From assembly GCA_963739615.1 (NCBI GenBank), contig CAVUBD010000033.1, positions 186,001-250,000 on the forward strand: 64,000 bases of DNA, read 5' to 3'. Both the position numbers and the translations under genes were made by a program. This stretch comes from Palsa-504 sp963739615 (lineage in GTDB: Bacteria; Actinomycetota; Actinomycetes; Streptosporangiales; Streptosporangiaceae). How positions within the stretch are numbered: the stretch's first letter is position 1; every line of letters begins with the position of its first letter. Under the pieces are notes generated by a model that searched no databases, had not been told where the DNA came from, and saw only the letters and a list, made by a program, of their open reading frames with translations. Below are positions 18,472 through 26,542 of the stretch, one piece after another.

Positions 18472-19676
18472 ACCCGGACCCCGTTTCCGAGCACGTCCCA
18501 GATATCCGCTGCGGGTTTATCTGTCACGAGCCCCCGGTACTCCGGGTGCGGCGCCCCGACCACGAGCAGGTCCGACCGGCTGAGCACTTCATCAAGCGGC
18601 AGCAGGTTGGGATCCACGGTCACGTGCGGGTCGGTGCACAGGACCGTTTCGGCCTTGAACTCCAGGATCCGCTTGAGCTTGTACGACAGGCTTGACCTGA
18701 TGTCGTCCGACCCGCCCTTGAACGCCATGCCCAGGATCCCGACGGTCATCGACGCCAGGTCAAACTGCCCCTCAAGCCGGTGCACCACGTACAGCGGCAG
18801 GCCCTCGTTGACCGCCATCGCCGCGTGGCCGAGCGGGAAATTGTTGTGGTTGAAGGCGGCGAGCTGCATCGTGTCCTTGAACAGGCAGGGCCCGGCCGCG
18901 AAGCCCGCGGCGGGCATGTCCGCGGCCCGCGGGTAGTCTTCGGCGAGCCCCCGCCGGATCCGGTCGAAATCCAGGCCCTGCTCGTTCGCCATCATGTAGA
19001 GCTGATTAGCGGTGGCGAACTTGATGTAACGCCAGACGTTGGTGAACAGCTTGGCCAGCTCTGCCTCTTCTGGCGACATCACAACGATCTTGCTGGTCAG
19101 CCTCCCGAACAGCGCGGACGCCCGCTTCGAGCCCGCCGCGGTGCGGGAGGAGATGATCTGCGGTAGCTCGAACAGCTCGGTCATCGCCTTGCCCTCGGCG
19201 ATGCGCTCCGGGCAGAACGCGACCTCTATCTCCAGCCCCCGCCCGGCCAGCATCTTTTCCACCAGCGCGGTCACGCCGGGGAACACGGTGCTGCGCAGGA
19301 TAAGAAGCTGGCCGTCGCGCAGATAGCCGGCGCACCCGCTGAGGGCCCTGGTGATGGCCGTCTGGTTGGGGTTCAGGTGCTCGTCCACCGGCGTGCCGAT
19401 CACCACCACCACGTGCTCCGCCGTGGCCACGATCGAGGGATCGGCCGACGCCTCGAGGCGCCCGGCGCCGAGCACCCGGCACAGCACCTCATCCGCGCCG
19501 GGTTCGGCGAACGGCATGTGGCCCGCGTTCACCGTGTCGACCGCGGCCTGGCTCACGTCATAGATGGCGACCCTGGCACCGCGGTCGGCAAACGCGAGCG
19601 CGAGCGGCAATCCCACGTGCCCGCATCCGCCGATGACGACCACATCTCGGTCGACCTGATCCGGCAACTTCGTCAC
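18468..19676 (-). CDS. Nucleotide sugar dehydrogenase (UDP-ManNAcA / WecC-like family)
   Basis: A second UDP-sugar dehydrogenase, only distantly similar to the one at 3959. It has VVIGGCGHVGLPLALAFA, GTPVDEHLNPN, ILRSTVFPGVT, CPERIAEGKAM, KLFTNVWRYIKFATAN and FKDTMQLAAF in place of the usual GGSCFPKD, so the catalytic Cys seems to lie in the preceding AAGPCLFKD (Cys aligned before Leu-Phe-Lys-Asp). C-terminal GMAFKGGSDDIRSSLSYKL is the family's third domain. An upstream start at 19736 is open, but GTG 19676 gives an N-terminus (VTKLPDQVDRDVVVIGG) that fits family length. It is first in the 19676-14991 operon. Confidence 0.82.
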   Translation of the reverse strand: MTKLPDQVDRDVVVIGGCGHVGLPLALAFADRGARVAIYDVSQAAVDTVNAGHMPFAEPGADEVLCRVLGAGRLEASADPSIVATAEHVVVVIGTPVDEHLNPNQTAITRALSGCAGYLRDGQLLILRSTVFPGVTALVEKMLAGRGLEIEVAFCPERIAEGKAMTELFELPQIISSRTAAGSKRASALFGRLTSKIVVMSPEEAELAKLFTNVWRYIKFATANQLYMMANEQGLDFDRIRRGLAEDYPRAADMPAAGFAAGPCLFKDTMQLAAFNHNNFPLGHAAMAVNEGLPLYVVHRLEGQFDLASMTVGILGMAFKGGSDDIRSSLSYKLKRILEFKAETVLCTDPHVTVDPNLLPLDEVLSRSDLLVVGAPHPEYRGLVTDKPAADIWDVLGNGVRV

Positions 19677-20043
19677 CGCGCATACCTCCGGCTGGTGTCG
19701 GGGCCTCCGCAACACCGCACGCGGCACCCTCGTCATGTCTCTGGCGCTTTACCTTACCGCCATGCCCTTCCCGTTACGGGCCTTGTTATCCCTCTGTCGC
19801 CACAAGCCCACTCACCCGTCATGTAGTGCGCATACAGCCTTTTCCGGACGCCGACGCGCGGCTGGCCCAGCCGCTGTCCGCGCCCGGAGGCCCGTCCTGG
19901 CCAGCTGTTCTCCTCGCCATGGTGCGCTGACTAGGGAAACGGTCATGGTCGCGGTCGCGGCCATCGCCATAATGCGGTCGGTAATGCCTCCCGACTATGT
20001 CGTTTGACGGCTGTCGCACTCCGATGGTCCGTAAACTGTCGAG
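19677..20043. other. Divergent intergenic region
   Basis: 367 bases between the dehydrogenase operon (minus) and the glycosyltransferase at 20044 (plus). Open frames here are short and without coding character. Promoters for both directions must lie here, but I cannot point to convincing -10/-35 boxes. Confidence 0.45.
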
Positions 20044-20874
20044 ATGATCAATGGCCGCCGGATCGGCGTTGTGCTGCCTGCCTACAACGCGGCAGCCACC
20101 TTGGCGCGTACAGTAGCCGAACTTGACCAAGAGATCATCGACGAGATCGTGCTCGTCGATGACGCCAGCACCGACCAGACCGTTACCCTGGCTTGCGAAC
20201 TCGGCTTGGAGCCGATCCGCCACGAGCTCAACCTTGGCTACGGGGGAAACCAGAAGACTTGTTACCGGCGGGTACTCGCGCTTGGCGCGGACATCATCGT
20301 CATGGTGCATCCGGACTATCAGTATTCGCCGTTGCTCGTTCCGGCCATGGCATCGATGATCGCTTACGGCGAGTATGACATGGTCCTAGGCTCACGCATC
20401 CTCGCCCAGAACTCGGTCGCCCGCGGGATGCCCCGCTACAAGTATGTGGCTAATCGCCTCCTCACCTTGGTCGAGAACATCTTCCTGCAGCAGAAACTGT
20501 CCGAATATCACACCGGCCTGCGCGCTTTCAGCAGCACGCTGCTCGCCAGCTTGCCATTCGAACACAACTCCGATGATTTCGTCTTCGACAACCAGATCAT
20601 CGCGCAGGCCATTGCGGCCGGCGCCAGGATTGGCGAGGTATCCTGTCCGACTCGCTATCAGGCCGAGTCGTCGTCGATCAACCTGCGCAGGAGCGTCAAG
20701 TACGGTCTCGGCGTGCTGCGCACTTGCGGACAGTACCAGCTGCGCAAGCACGGGCTCCGCCATTACCCCTACCTCGACATCGATCCCCGCGCGGTGTCCT
20801 CCTTTCCCCAGGCGCCCGGCGAAAAGGCCCAGCCGCCGGCCGTGGCCAGCGAATCGGCTCGCACCGACGGCTAG
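20044..20874 (+). CDS. Family 2 glycosyltransferase
   Basis: 276 residues with a DPM1-like GT-A fold: RIGVVLPAYNAAATL, LVDDASTDQT, LNLGYGGNQKTCYR, and MVHPDYQYSP at the DxD position. YHTGLRAFS and FDNQIIAQAI then lead to the acceptor region. There is no TM segment, and a Pro/Ala-rich tail follows residue 255. Proteins of this type are often annotated as polyprenyl-phosphate sugar transferases and appear in polysaccharide clusters. ATG 20044 follows a short leader in an intergenic region, so it likely has its own promoter. The next gene (20987) is a small membrane protein on the same strand. Confidence 0.82.
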   Translation: MINGRRIGVVLPAYNAAATLARTVAELDQEIIDEIVLVDDASTDQTVTLACELGLEPIRHELNLGYGGNQKTCYRRVLALGADIIVMVHPDYQYSPLLVPAMASMIAYGEYDMVLGSRILAQNSVARGMPRYKYVANRLLTLVENIFLQQKLSEYHTGLRAFSSTLLASLPFEHNSDDFVFDNQIIAQAIAAGARIGEVSCPTRYQAESSSINLRRSVKYGLGVLRTCGQYQLRKHGLRHYPYLDIDPRAVSSFPQAPGEKAQPPAVASESARTDG

Positions 20875-20986
20875 AGCGCTGCCGTCGGGCCGGGCGTAGA
20901 CTCCGGATGGCGCGCATAACCGGCAGGCTAATCATCTGCCTTGGATGCCAGCCTCTGCCCCGGGGCCGCATATCGAGGAACGGCGA

Positions 20987-21472
20987 ATGTCGAAATCATC
21001 TGACGCGGATGGTGCGCTCCGCCCGGATACGCCTCCACCCGGGCTGCCTGGCGGTGGGGCGGAGCGTCCTGAGCATGAAGGAACACCGGGGAGGCGTCAT
21101 TTGACCATAGCAAGCGTCGCGCTGCTGCTATTCGCCGTCGTCTCGGCGGCGACCGGACAGGTCATGCTCAAGCACGGCATGCAGATCGCGACGGCCCGCG
21201 CGGCCGATTCCGGCGGATCGCTGGCGCTTCGTGCGGCGACCTCGCCGTGGGTGCTGCTCGGGCTGGTCGTTTTCGGGGTCTCCGCGATAGCGTGGCTGGC
21301 CGCGCTGTCACGGGTACCGCTGAGCGTGGCGTACCCGTTCAATGCCCTCGGCTATCTCGTCATCCTGATCGCGAGCATCGTCATCTTGCATGAGCGTGCC
21401 AACGTGATGACCTGGGTGGGCTCGTTCCTGGTGGTGTCGGGACTGCTCATCGTGGTGCTGACCAAGCCGTGA
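20987..21472 (+). CDS. EamA/EmrE-like small membrane protein (ArnE-like)
   Basis: About 161 residues: a hydrophilic N-terminal 40 residues, then four hydrophobic spans of the drug/metabolite transporter half-size type. SAATGQVMLKHGM in span 1 corresponds to the conserved region of ArnE/EmrE-like proteins, and VPLSVAYPFNALGYLVI is also characteristic. I choose ATG 20987 because GAGGA lies seven bases upstream; an ATG at 20945 lacks a ribosome-binding site. Next to a polyprenyl-phosphate-type glycosyltransferase, a role in flipping a lipid-linked sugar, as for ArnE/F, is reasonable inference. The last 121 bp overlap the convergent rmlC reading frame. Confidence 0.72.
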   Translation: MSKSSDADGALRPDTPPPGLPGGGAERPEHEGTPGRRHLTIASVALLLFAVVSAATGQVMLKHGMQIATARAADSGGSLALRAATSPWVLLGLVVFGVSAIAWLAALSRVPLSVAYPFNALGYLVILIASIVILHERANVMTWVGSFLVVSGLLIVVLTKP

Positions 21473-22119
21473 AGGCCCTCGTCCTGGCCGGATAACCGGC
21501 CGGAGATCGGGTTCTGCGCTCCCGCCGCCTTGCGCAGGCTATCGAGGTAGGCCTCGCAGTCAGGGTAAACAGGCAGCAGCCCGGCGTGCCGCGCCTGTTC
21601 GAGAGTCGGAGCTGCGGCGTCCTTCCCGGAAAGCACGGGTTCGGTATCCTCCGGCCACTCGATGCCGATGTCGGGGTCAAGAGGATACAGGCCGTGCTCG
21701 CGTCCCGGCGAGTACGGTGTCGAGCACAGGTAGATGACCGTCGCCTCATCGCTGAGGGCGGTGAAGGCATGCCCTAGTCCCTCAGACAGAAACACGGCAC
21801 GCCGGCTTGTGTCATCGAGGCGTACCGCCTCCCAGCGCCCGTAACTAGGCGAGCCGACCCTGATATCAACAATCACATCAAGGATCGCGCCGCTGGCGCA
21901 GGTGACGTACTTGGCCTGTCCCGGGGGGACGCTGGCGAAGTGGATACCCCGGATGACTCCCCGGCGGGACACCGAGCAGTTGGCCTGCGCGATCTGCGGC
22001 CAGTATCCGAGCGACTCCGATAGCTCCCCGGCCCGGAACCACTCCAGGAAGTACCCTCTGTCGTCCCCGTGAAGGGCAGGCGTGAACGTCCAGGCACCGC
22101 TAATGCCGATCGGCTCCAT
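21352..22119 (-). CDS. rmlC: dTDP-4-dehydrorhamnose 3,5-epimerase family protein
   Basis: Cupin-fold epimerase of the dTDP-rhamnose pathway. Recognisable: FTPALHGDDRGYFLEWFR, QANCSVSRRGVIRGIHF with the catalytic His, AKYVTCASGAILDVIVDIR, FLSEGLGHAFTALSDEATVIYLCS and YSPGREHGLYPLDPDIGIEWP. The family usually ends near residue 185-205; here the frame continues to 255 and its tail overlaps the convergent gene ending at 21472. That tail has no family features, so the real stop position or a late frameshift should be questioned. A remnant of a second rmlC start lies at 885-914. The catalytic core is intact, so identity is firm. Confidence 0.85.
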   Translation of the reverse strand: MEPIGISGAWTFTPALHGDDRGYFLEWFRAGELSESLGYWPQIAQANCSVSRRGVIRGIHFASVPPGQAKYVTCASGAILDVIVDIRVGSPSYGRWEAVRLDDTSRRAVFLSEGLGHAFTALSDEATVIYLCSTPYSPGREHGLYPLDPDIGIEWPEDTEPVLSGKDAAAPTLEQARHAGLLPVYPDCEAYLDSLRKAAGAQNPISGRLSGQDEGLHGLVSTTMSSPDTTRNEPTQVITLARSCKMTMLAIRMTR

Positions 22120-22246
22120 GTATCACTTCCTCACTTCGCGGTTCGTCATCGCTGGACACTATCGTGACTGCCGGACAGGCCCGCAGCAGGCAACGCCGCG
22201 GCTATGCTTCACTTCGACCGCGAGGGAAACCCTAAAGGATGATCTG

Positions 22247-23224
22247 TTGCCGAACGCACCATCACCGGCCAAAATCAGTAATGCCTCGGCGTATTCACGC
22301 ACCCAGGCGCCGCCCGCCGTCCGGTGCGCCTGGTGCGACCACCAGTTCGACAGCACCGACCATCAACTTACCGGCCGGGTGCGGTGCGCCCGCTGCGGCG
22401 TGGCGACGACCTCGCCTTGGCCAAGCGACGAGCAGCTCAGCGCGGCCTACGCTGACTGGTACCGCCCTCAGTCTGGCCGGTTCTCCGGTCTTGGGGACAA
22501 GGTGCTCCGCCGCACGCGCTCAGCGCTGGCCGATCGTCTGCACCGGATTCTGCCGCCTGGCCCGGTTCTCGATGTGGGAGCCGGCGACGGGACCCTGGTC
22601 GAGGCCTTCGTTCGCCGCGACCGTGAAGCTGTCGGTCTCGAGCCGCACGCATCCGGACCGCATATCCGCAACGCCGAGGTTGAAGAGGTGGACGGGAAGT
22701 GGTCGGCGGTCATCTTCTGGCATTCGCTTGAGCATCTCCGCGCACCTGCCCGGGCGCTGAGTCATGCCGCCACGCTGCTGTCCCCCGGCGGGATGCTTGT
22801 CATTGCCGTACCCAATGCGACCAGCCTTCAGGCGCGTGCCTTCGGCGATCGCTGGCTCGCCCTCGACCTGCCTCGCCATCTGGTCCACCTCAGCCCGCCG
22901 GCGTTGCTGTCCAAGATCGAGGCCCTAGGGCTGCGGATCGAGCGGGTTAGCTACCTGCGGGGCGGGCAGGTCGTCTTCGGATGGGTCCACGGTCTTGTCG
23001 GCAAGCTTCCCGGGCACCCGGACCTGTACGATGCCATCCGTCGCAGTGAGGCGCGTCAGGCCACCCGTAGTCCCGCCCTTCGCCTGTACGCTCTCGCTGC
23101 GGCTGTGGTGGCCCTCCCGTTCGCGCTGGCGGCTACTGCGGTCGAGGTGGCGACGCGGTCGGGCGGCACCATTTACATCGAGGCACGGCGGGAGCCAGCG
23201 CCTGACCTCAACGGAGTTCGCTGA
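22247..23224 (+). CDS. Class I SAM methyltransferase with N-terminal zinc ribbon
   Basis: About 325 residues. The N-terminus has two Cys pairs (CAWC and CARC), a short zinc ribbon as in CMAS-like sugar methyltransferases. The SAM domain follows: PVLDVGAGDGTLVEAFV (motif I), VIFWHSLEHL, LLSPGGMLVIAVPN. ALPFALAATAVEVATR near the C-terminus is hydrophobic and may touch the membrane. The frame is open from 22082, but that start would overlap rmlC; TTG 22247 has AAAGGA eight bases upstream and gives a sensible N-terminus (inference). It overlaps the next convergent gene by 17 bp. Context suggests methylation of a glycan sugar. Confidence 0.74.
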   Translation: MPNAPSPAKISNASAYSRTQAPPAVRCAWCDHQFDSTDHQLTGRVRCARCGVATTSPWPSDEQLSAAYADWYRPQSGRFSGLGDKVLRRTRSALADRLHRILPPGPVLDVGAGDGTLVEAFVRRDREAVGLEPHASGPHIRNAEVEEVDGKWSAVIFWHSLEHLRAPARALSHAATLLSPGGMLVIAVPNATSLQARAFGDRWLALDLPRHLVHLSPPALLSKIEALGLRIERVSYLRGGQVVFGWVHGLVGKLPGHPDLYDAIRRSEARQATRSPALRLYALAAAVVALPFALAATAVEVATRSGGTIYIEARREPAPDLNGVR

Positions 23225-24854
23225 GCAGATTACGGTTCCAGACCAGGACCGTGTACCGGCCGACGTGATAGGTCCGCGCAGGCTGGCCAAAGGTCGCCAG
23301 CACAGCCCGCTCCGGGCTGAAGCCGGGATACTCTGCCACCCGCGGAGCGAACACTACGAAGTTCGCCGTGTTCCGGTCTGGGTCGTACCAGCTCGCCTTC
23401 CCCTCAAAGGTGCTGGGAACGAGCCGTCCACCGGACTGTGACACTAGCCGGATCTGGACCCGGTTGCCGCTGGTGAGCGTGACGACGTTCGACTCCCAGT
23501 AGCCGGACAGGCCAGTGTGCAGGTGCCGGGCCTCCAGCCAGGAGGTGAGCTGCTGGTTCTGGGCGGGCACCGGCGGCTGGCTGATCTCGCCCGCCAGGCC
23601 GGCCAGGCAGCCGAGCAGCACAACGGCAAGCAGCGGCACGAGCCTGGCCGACTTGAGCCGCCCGGCCAGCAGCTTTTCGCCCAGCAGGCGCCCCGCCAGC
23701 GCCGCGCTGAGCGGCAGGACGGGCGCCATCTCGCGGGTCTGGGTGACCACGTTGGCCTTGGTGCTGAGCACATAGGCAGCCAGGTTGATAACCACGCCCG
23801 CCAAGAGAAGCTGAGCGACCCGGTCCTGGTCCCGCAGGAAGCGCCACGCCGCCAGGCACACTCCCCATGCCGCCAGGACCACGCCGACCACGTGCAGCAT
23901 CGTGAAGACGGTGCCGGCCGTCAGGCGGAGCCCGAGGAAGTCGGCGCCGCCAAGGAGAAGCAGGCCTTGAGCGGCGATGCCCAGGTTGTGGACCAGGAGC
24001 TTGCCGTGAGCAAGCTGCGTATACGGCGCCGGCATGTAAAAACCGCCGAGGGCGTGGATAGCATGCAGCGCCAGCACGGCCGCCGCCGCTCCCAGCAGGG
24101 CGGCGGCGCCGAGAGCCAGGTCATACCGCTGCTCCGCCAGTGGCCTCCGCTCGATGGCCAGAGCCCGGAAGACCCGGATCGCGCTGACAAGCACAAGCGG
24201 CAGCACCCCGATGAGGAGCACCAGTGTGTCTGCCACCATGGCCCAGCCGAGGAATACCCCAGTGATGACCGGGATGTACCCGCGAGTGCGGGTGCGGGTG
24301 CGGTCCAGGATCAGCCAGACCACCATCACCGGCACCGAGGTCCCGATGTGGTCCGGTGAGGAGAGCAGGATATTCGTACCGGACGCCAGCTGCGGGGCGA
24401 GCATGATGCCGACGGCGATGAGTACCCCTACCAGGGCCTGACGCCCCGTGGCGTGGCCCTTGGCCAGCAACGCGGCCAGCAGCACAGCGAGCGTGTACGT
24501 CATGGCCGCGGCCACGTGCACGACGTCCTGGTTCAGCCCGCGCAGGAGCTCCACCAGCATGTACTGCGGCAGTTCCGTGGTGAAGTACGAAACATCCCCG
24601 AGCGACCAGCCGTGCAGAAGCAGGTTGCCGTGCAGCATGTCCCAGGCCTGCAAGGCCTGGCCCGAGCCATCGGAATTGACGGCCCGCGTCCGGGCCAGCT
24701 GCAGGTAGGCCGCAAAAGCGGCGATCACGCCGAGAACCCATATGGCCGCCACCGCCCATGGACGGTATGGCAGGGCGCGGAGCCCCGCGGATCCGGCGAC
24801 GCCTGCCGCCTTGTCGCCCCCGGACCGCCAAAGCAGCGCTTTGCTCGCACTCAC
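23208..24854 (-). CDS. Polytopic GT-C-like membrane protein (intact paralogue of 11888-13542)
   Basis: 548 residues with about ten spans and a C-terminal extracytoplasmic domain of about 130 residues. Shared with the frameshifted gene at 11888-13542: VNSDGSGQALQAWDMLHGN, TTELPQY, AAAMTYTLAV, LASGTNILLSSPDHIGTSVPVM, QPPVPA, GYWES, KASWYDP and YTVLVWNRNLL. The first loop has acidic residues followed by WDMLHGN, in the position where GT-C enzymes keep a catalytic Asp. I know no named family for it. It follows the gene at 24861 with a six-base gap, so the two are co-transcribed. The same two protein types occur together around 11.9-16.6 kb. Confidence 0.68.
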   Translation of the reverse strand: MSASKALLWRSGGDKAAGVAGSAGLRALPYRPWAVAAIWVLGVIAAFAAYLQLARTRAVNSDGSGQALQAWDMLHGNLLLHGWSLGDVSYFTTELPQYMLVELLRGLNQDVVHVAAAMTYTLAVLLAALLAKGHATGRQALVGVLIAVGIMLAPQLASGTNILLSSPDHIGTSVPVMVVWLILDRTRTRTRGYIPVITGVFLGWAMVADTLVLLIGVLPLVLVSAIRVFRALAIERRPLAEQRYDLALGAAALLGAAAAVLALHAIHALGGFYMPAPYTQLAHGKLLVHNLGIAAQGLLLLGGADFLGLRLTAGTVFTMLHVVGVVLAAWGVCLAAWRFLRDQDRVAQLLLAGVVINLAAYVLSTKANVVTQTREMAPVLPLSAALAGRLLGEKLLAGRLKSARLVPLLAVVLLGCLAGLAGEISQPPVPAQNQQLTSWLEARHLHTGLSGYWESNVVTLTSGNRVQIRLVSQSGGRLVPSTFEGKASWYDPDRNTANFVVFAPRVAEYPGFSPERAVLATFGQPARTYHVGRYTVLVWNRNLLSELR

Positions 24855-24860
24855 GTCTGG

Positions 24861-26483
24861 CTAGTTTCCTTCCGGGCCGGCGGTTACCACGGCCTGCCTG
24901 AGCCGGGCGATGACGGTGCTGCCGTGCGGGGTCACGGGGGTAAGCCAGAAGGCGCGGCCAGCGGCGATCTCCGGGCTCGTGCAGATGAACTGGCTGGTCA
25001 TCATGAACGTCCAGATCGGGTTCGCGACGCAGGCCCGTACCCCCGTCCGCTCCGCCAGCACCAGGAAGCCCGTGACCTCGGGCCAGGAATCGTGGTCGAA
25101 CCGCAGGACGATCATCCGGCCGCCTGAGCGCGCAGCGAGCGAGGCGACGGCACCAGGCAATGCCGGGTCCGTGTCCGGGCCGCTGCTGAGCACGGCCGGG
25201 TCGCTGCTGTTCGTGCTCGTGCGCGTGTCCGGTGCCATTCCGAGGGCGGCCAGCGCCACTACCGCCGCGGCGACGGCCGCGACGGCGCCCAGCCGCGACG
25301 GAATCGCCTCGACCACCCCCAGCGCGATGACCAGCAGCGTGACGACCGGCGCCGCCCAGTAGAAATAGCCGATGTAGTGCTCGGAAAGGACGTCAATCCC
25401 GGTCGCGGCGTAGCAGACGAACACCAGCGACGACACCGCGTTGATGGCGAGCAGCGCGATAAGGAACCGGCGCAGCCGAGCGGGTGCCAGCCACCCGGTG
25501 ACCGTGGCGGCGACCGCGTATCCGACGGCAGGGACGACCCACGCACCGCGGTACGGCCACCAGTACCACAGCGCATCTTGGACCGCCTGGGACAGGCTGT
25601 GGCCGCCTGCCCTCGTGGAGGACGCGTACGTGAAGTAGTCACCGAACTGGCCCGGCCAGTGCAGGGCCAGGTTCACGCCGATCGGCAACGCGAAAATCAC
25701 GGTGATGACCGCCACCGGCATCCACGCCCGCCGCTGCGTGGCGAAGAAGGAGCGCACCGAGGCGCCAAGGTGGTGCCGCCGCGGCCACAGCACCGCCGCC
25801 AGCACGGCGCCGCTGATCACCGGTACGAAGAAAAGGAAGCACGCGTGCCCGTGAATCAGGAACCAGCCCGCCAGCGCCATCAGCCACGCGTCCCTTGCGT
25901 GTCCCGCCGCCACCGAGGCCGCGGCGACGAGGAAGGCGATGTACGCCGGCACGTACAGATACGGCATCCAGTCTGTGCTGAGCACGGCCGGGTGCACGGC
26001 GGCGAAGGCGACTACCACCGCGAAGCAGGCCGCCGCACCCCGCAGCGACCTGGTCCAGCCGTAACCCACCCCGGCCACGGCCGCCAGGAACATGCCGCTC
26101 AGCGCGTATACCGCGAGCAGCTGCCCGTTCCACGGGGTCGGGACCACGTGCAGCCAGGCCCAGAATAGGGATTCGCCGGCCGCCTGGACGTACATGTACG
26201 CGGGCCCCGGATGGTGGAAGTGATCCCGGGAGTAGTTCCCGACCAGCAGCGTGAAGTGCCGTGCCTGCTCGATCAGGATGGAGTTCGCGCCCATGTCGGC
26301 GTCCTCGTACAGCCGGGTGGTGAACAGGAACCGGTTACGGACGCACAGCAGCACGAACAGCACCGCGGTCGCCGCGGCCACCACCCACCACGGGCGCAGG
26401 CGGCCCGCCGATTCGCGGCCGGTTCCAGTAGCCGCTGAGCTAGCCACTGGCTGGGTCCCGGCGCCGGCCCGCAGTCCGCCCAT
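24861..26483 (-). CDS. Polytopic GT-C-like membrane protein, paralogue of 14991-16631
   Basis: 540 residues with about eleven spans, homologous along its full length to the protein at 14991-16631. Shared blocks include CVRNRFLF, GANSILIEQA, HPGPA, WMPYLYV, GWFLIHGHACFLFFVP, YFYWAAPVVT and the C-terminal soluble segment with VTGFLVLAERTGVRACV. The N-terminal 30 residues are hydrophilic. ATG 26483 is the first sensible start and is followed by MGGLRAG. It forms a two-gene operon with 23208-24854. Probable role: transfer of a sugar from a lipid carrier at the outer face of the membrane. Confidence 0.68.
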   Translation of the reverse strand: MGGLRAGAGTQPVASSAATGTGRESAGRLRPWWVVAAATAVLFVLLCVRNRFLFTTRLYEDADMGANSILIEQARHFTLLVGNYSRDHFHHPGPAYMYVQAAGESLFWAWLHVVPTPWNGQLLAVYALSGMFLAAVAGVGYGWTRSLRGAAACFAVVVAFAAVHPAVLSTDWMPYLYVPAYIAFLVAAASVAAGHARDAWLMALAGWFLIHGHACFLFFVPVISGAVLAAVLWPRRHHLGASVRSFFATQRRAWMPVAVITVIFALPIGVNLALHWPGQFGDYFTYASSTRAGGHSLSQAVQDALWYWWPYRGAWVVPAVGYAVAATVTGWLAPARLRRFLIALLAINAVSSLVFVCYAATGIDVLSEHYIGYFYWAAPVVTLLVIALGVVEAIPSRLGAVAAVAAAVVALAALGMAPDTRTSTNSSDPAVLSSGPDTDPALPGAVASLAARSGGRMIVLRFDHDSWPEVTGFLVLAERTGVRACVANPIWTFMMTSQFICTSPEIAAGRAFWLTPVTPHGSTVIARLRQAVVTAGPEGN

Positions 26484-26542
26484 AAGAAGGGAAGCTTAGC
26501 CGCTCCGAGAGGATGAAAGGGGATTTGGGAGGCGGGCGGGGG

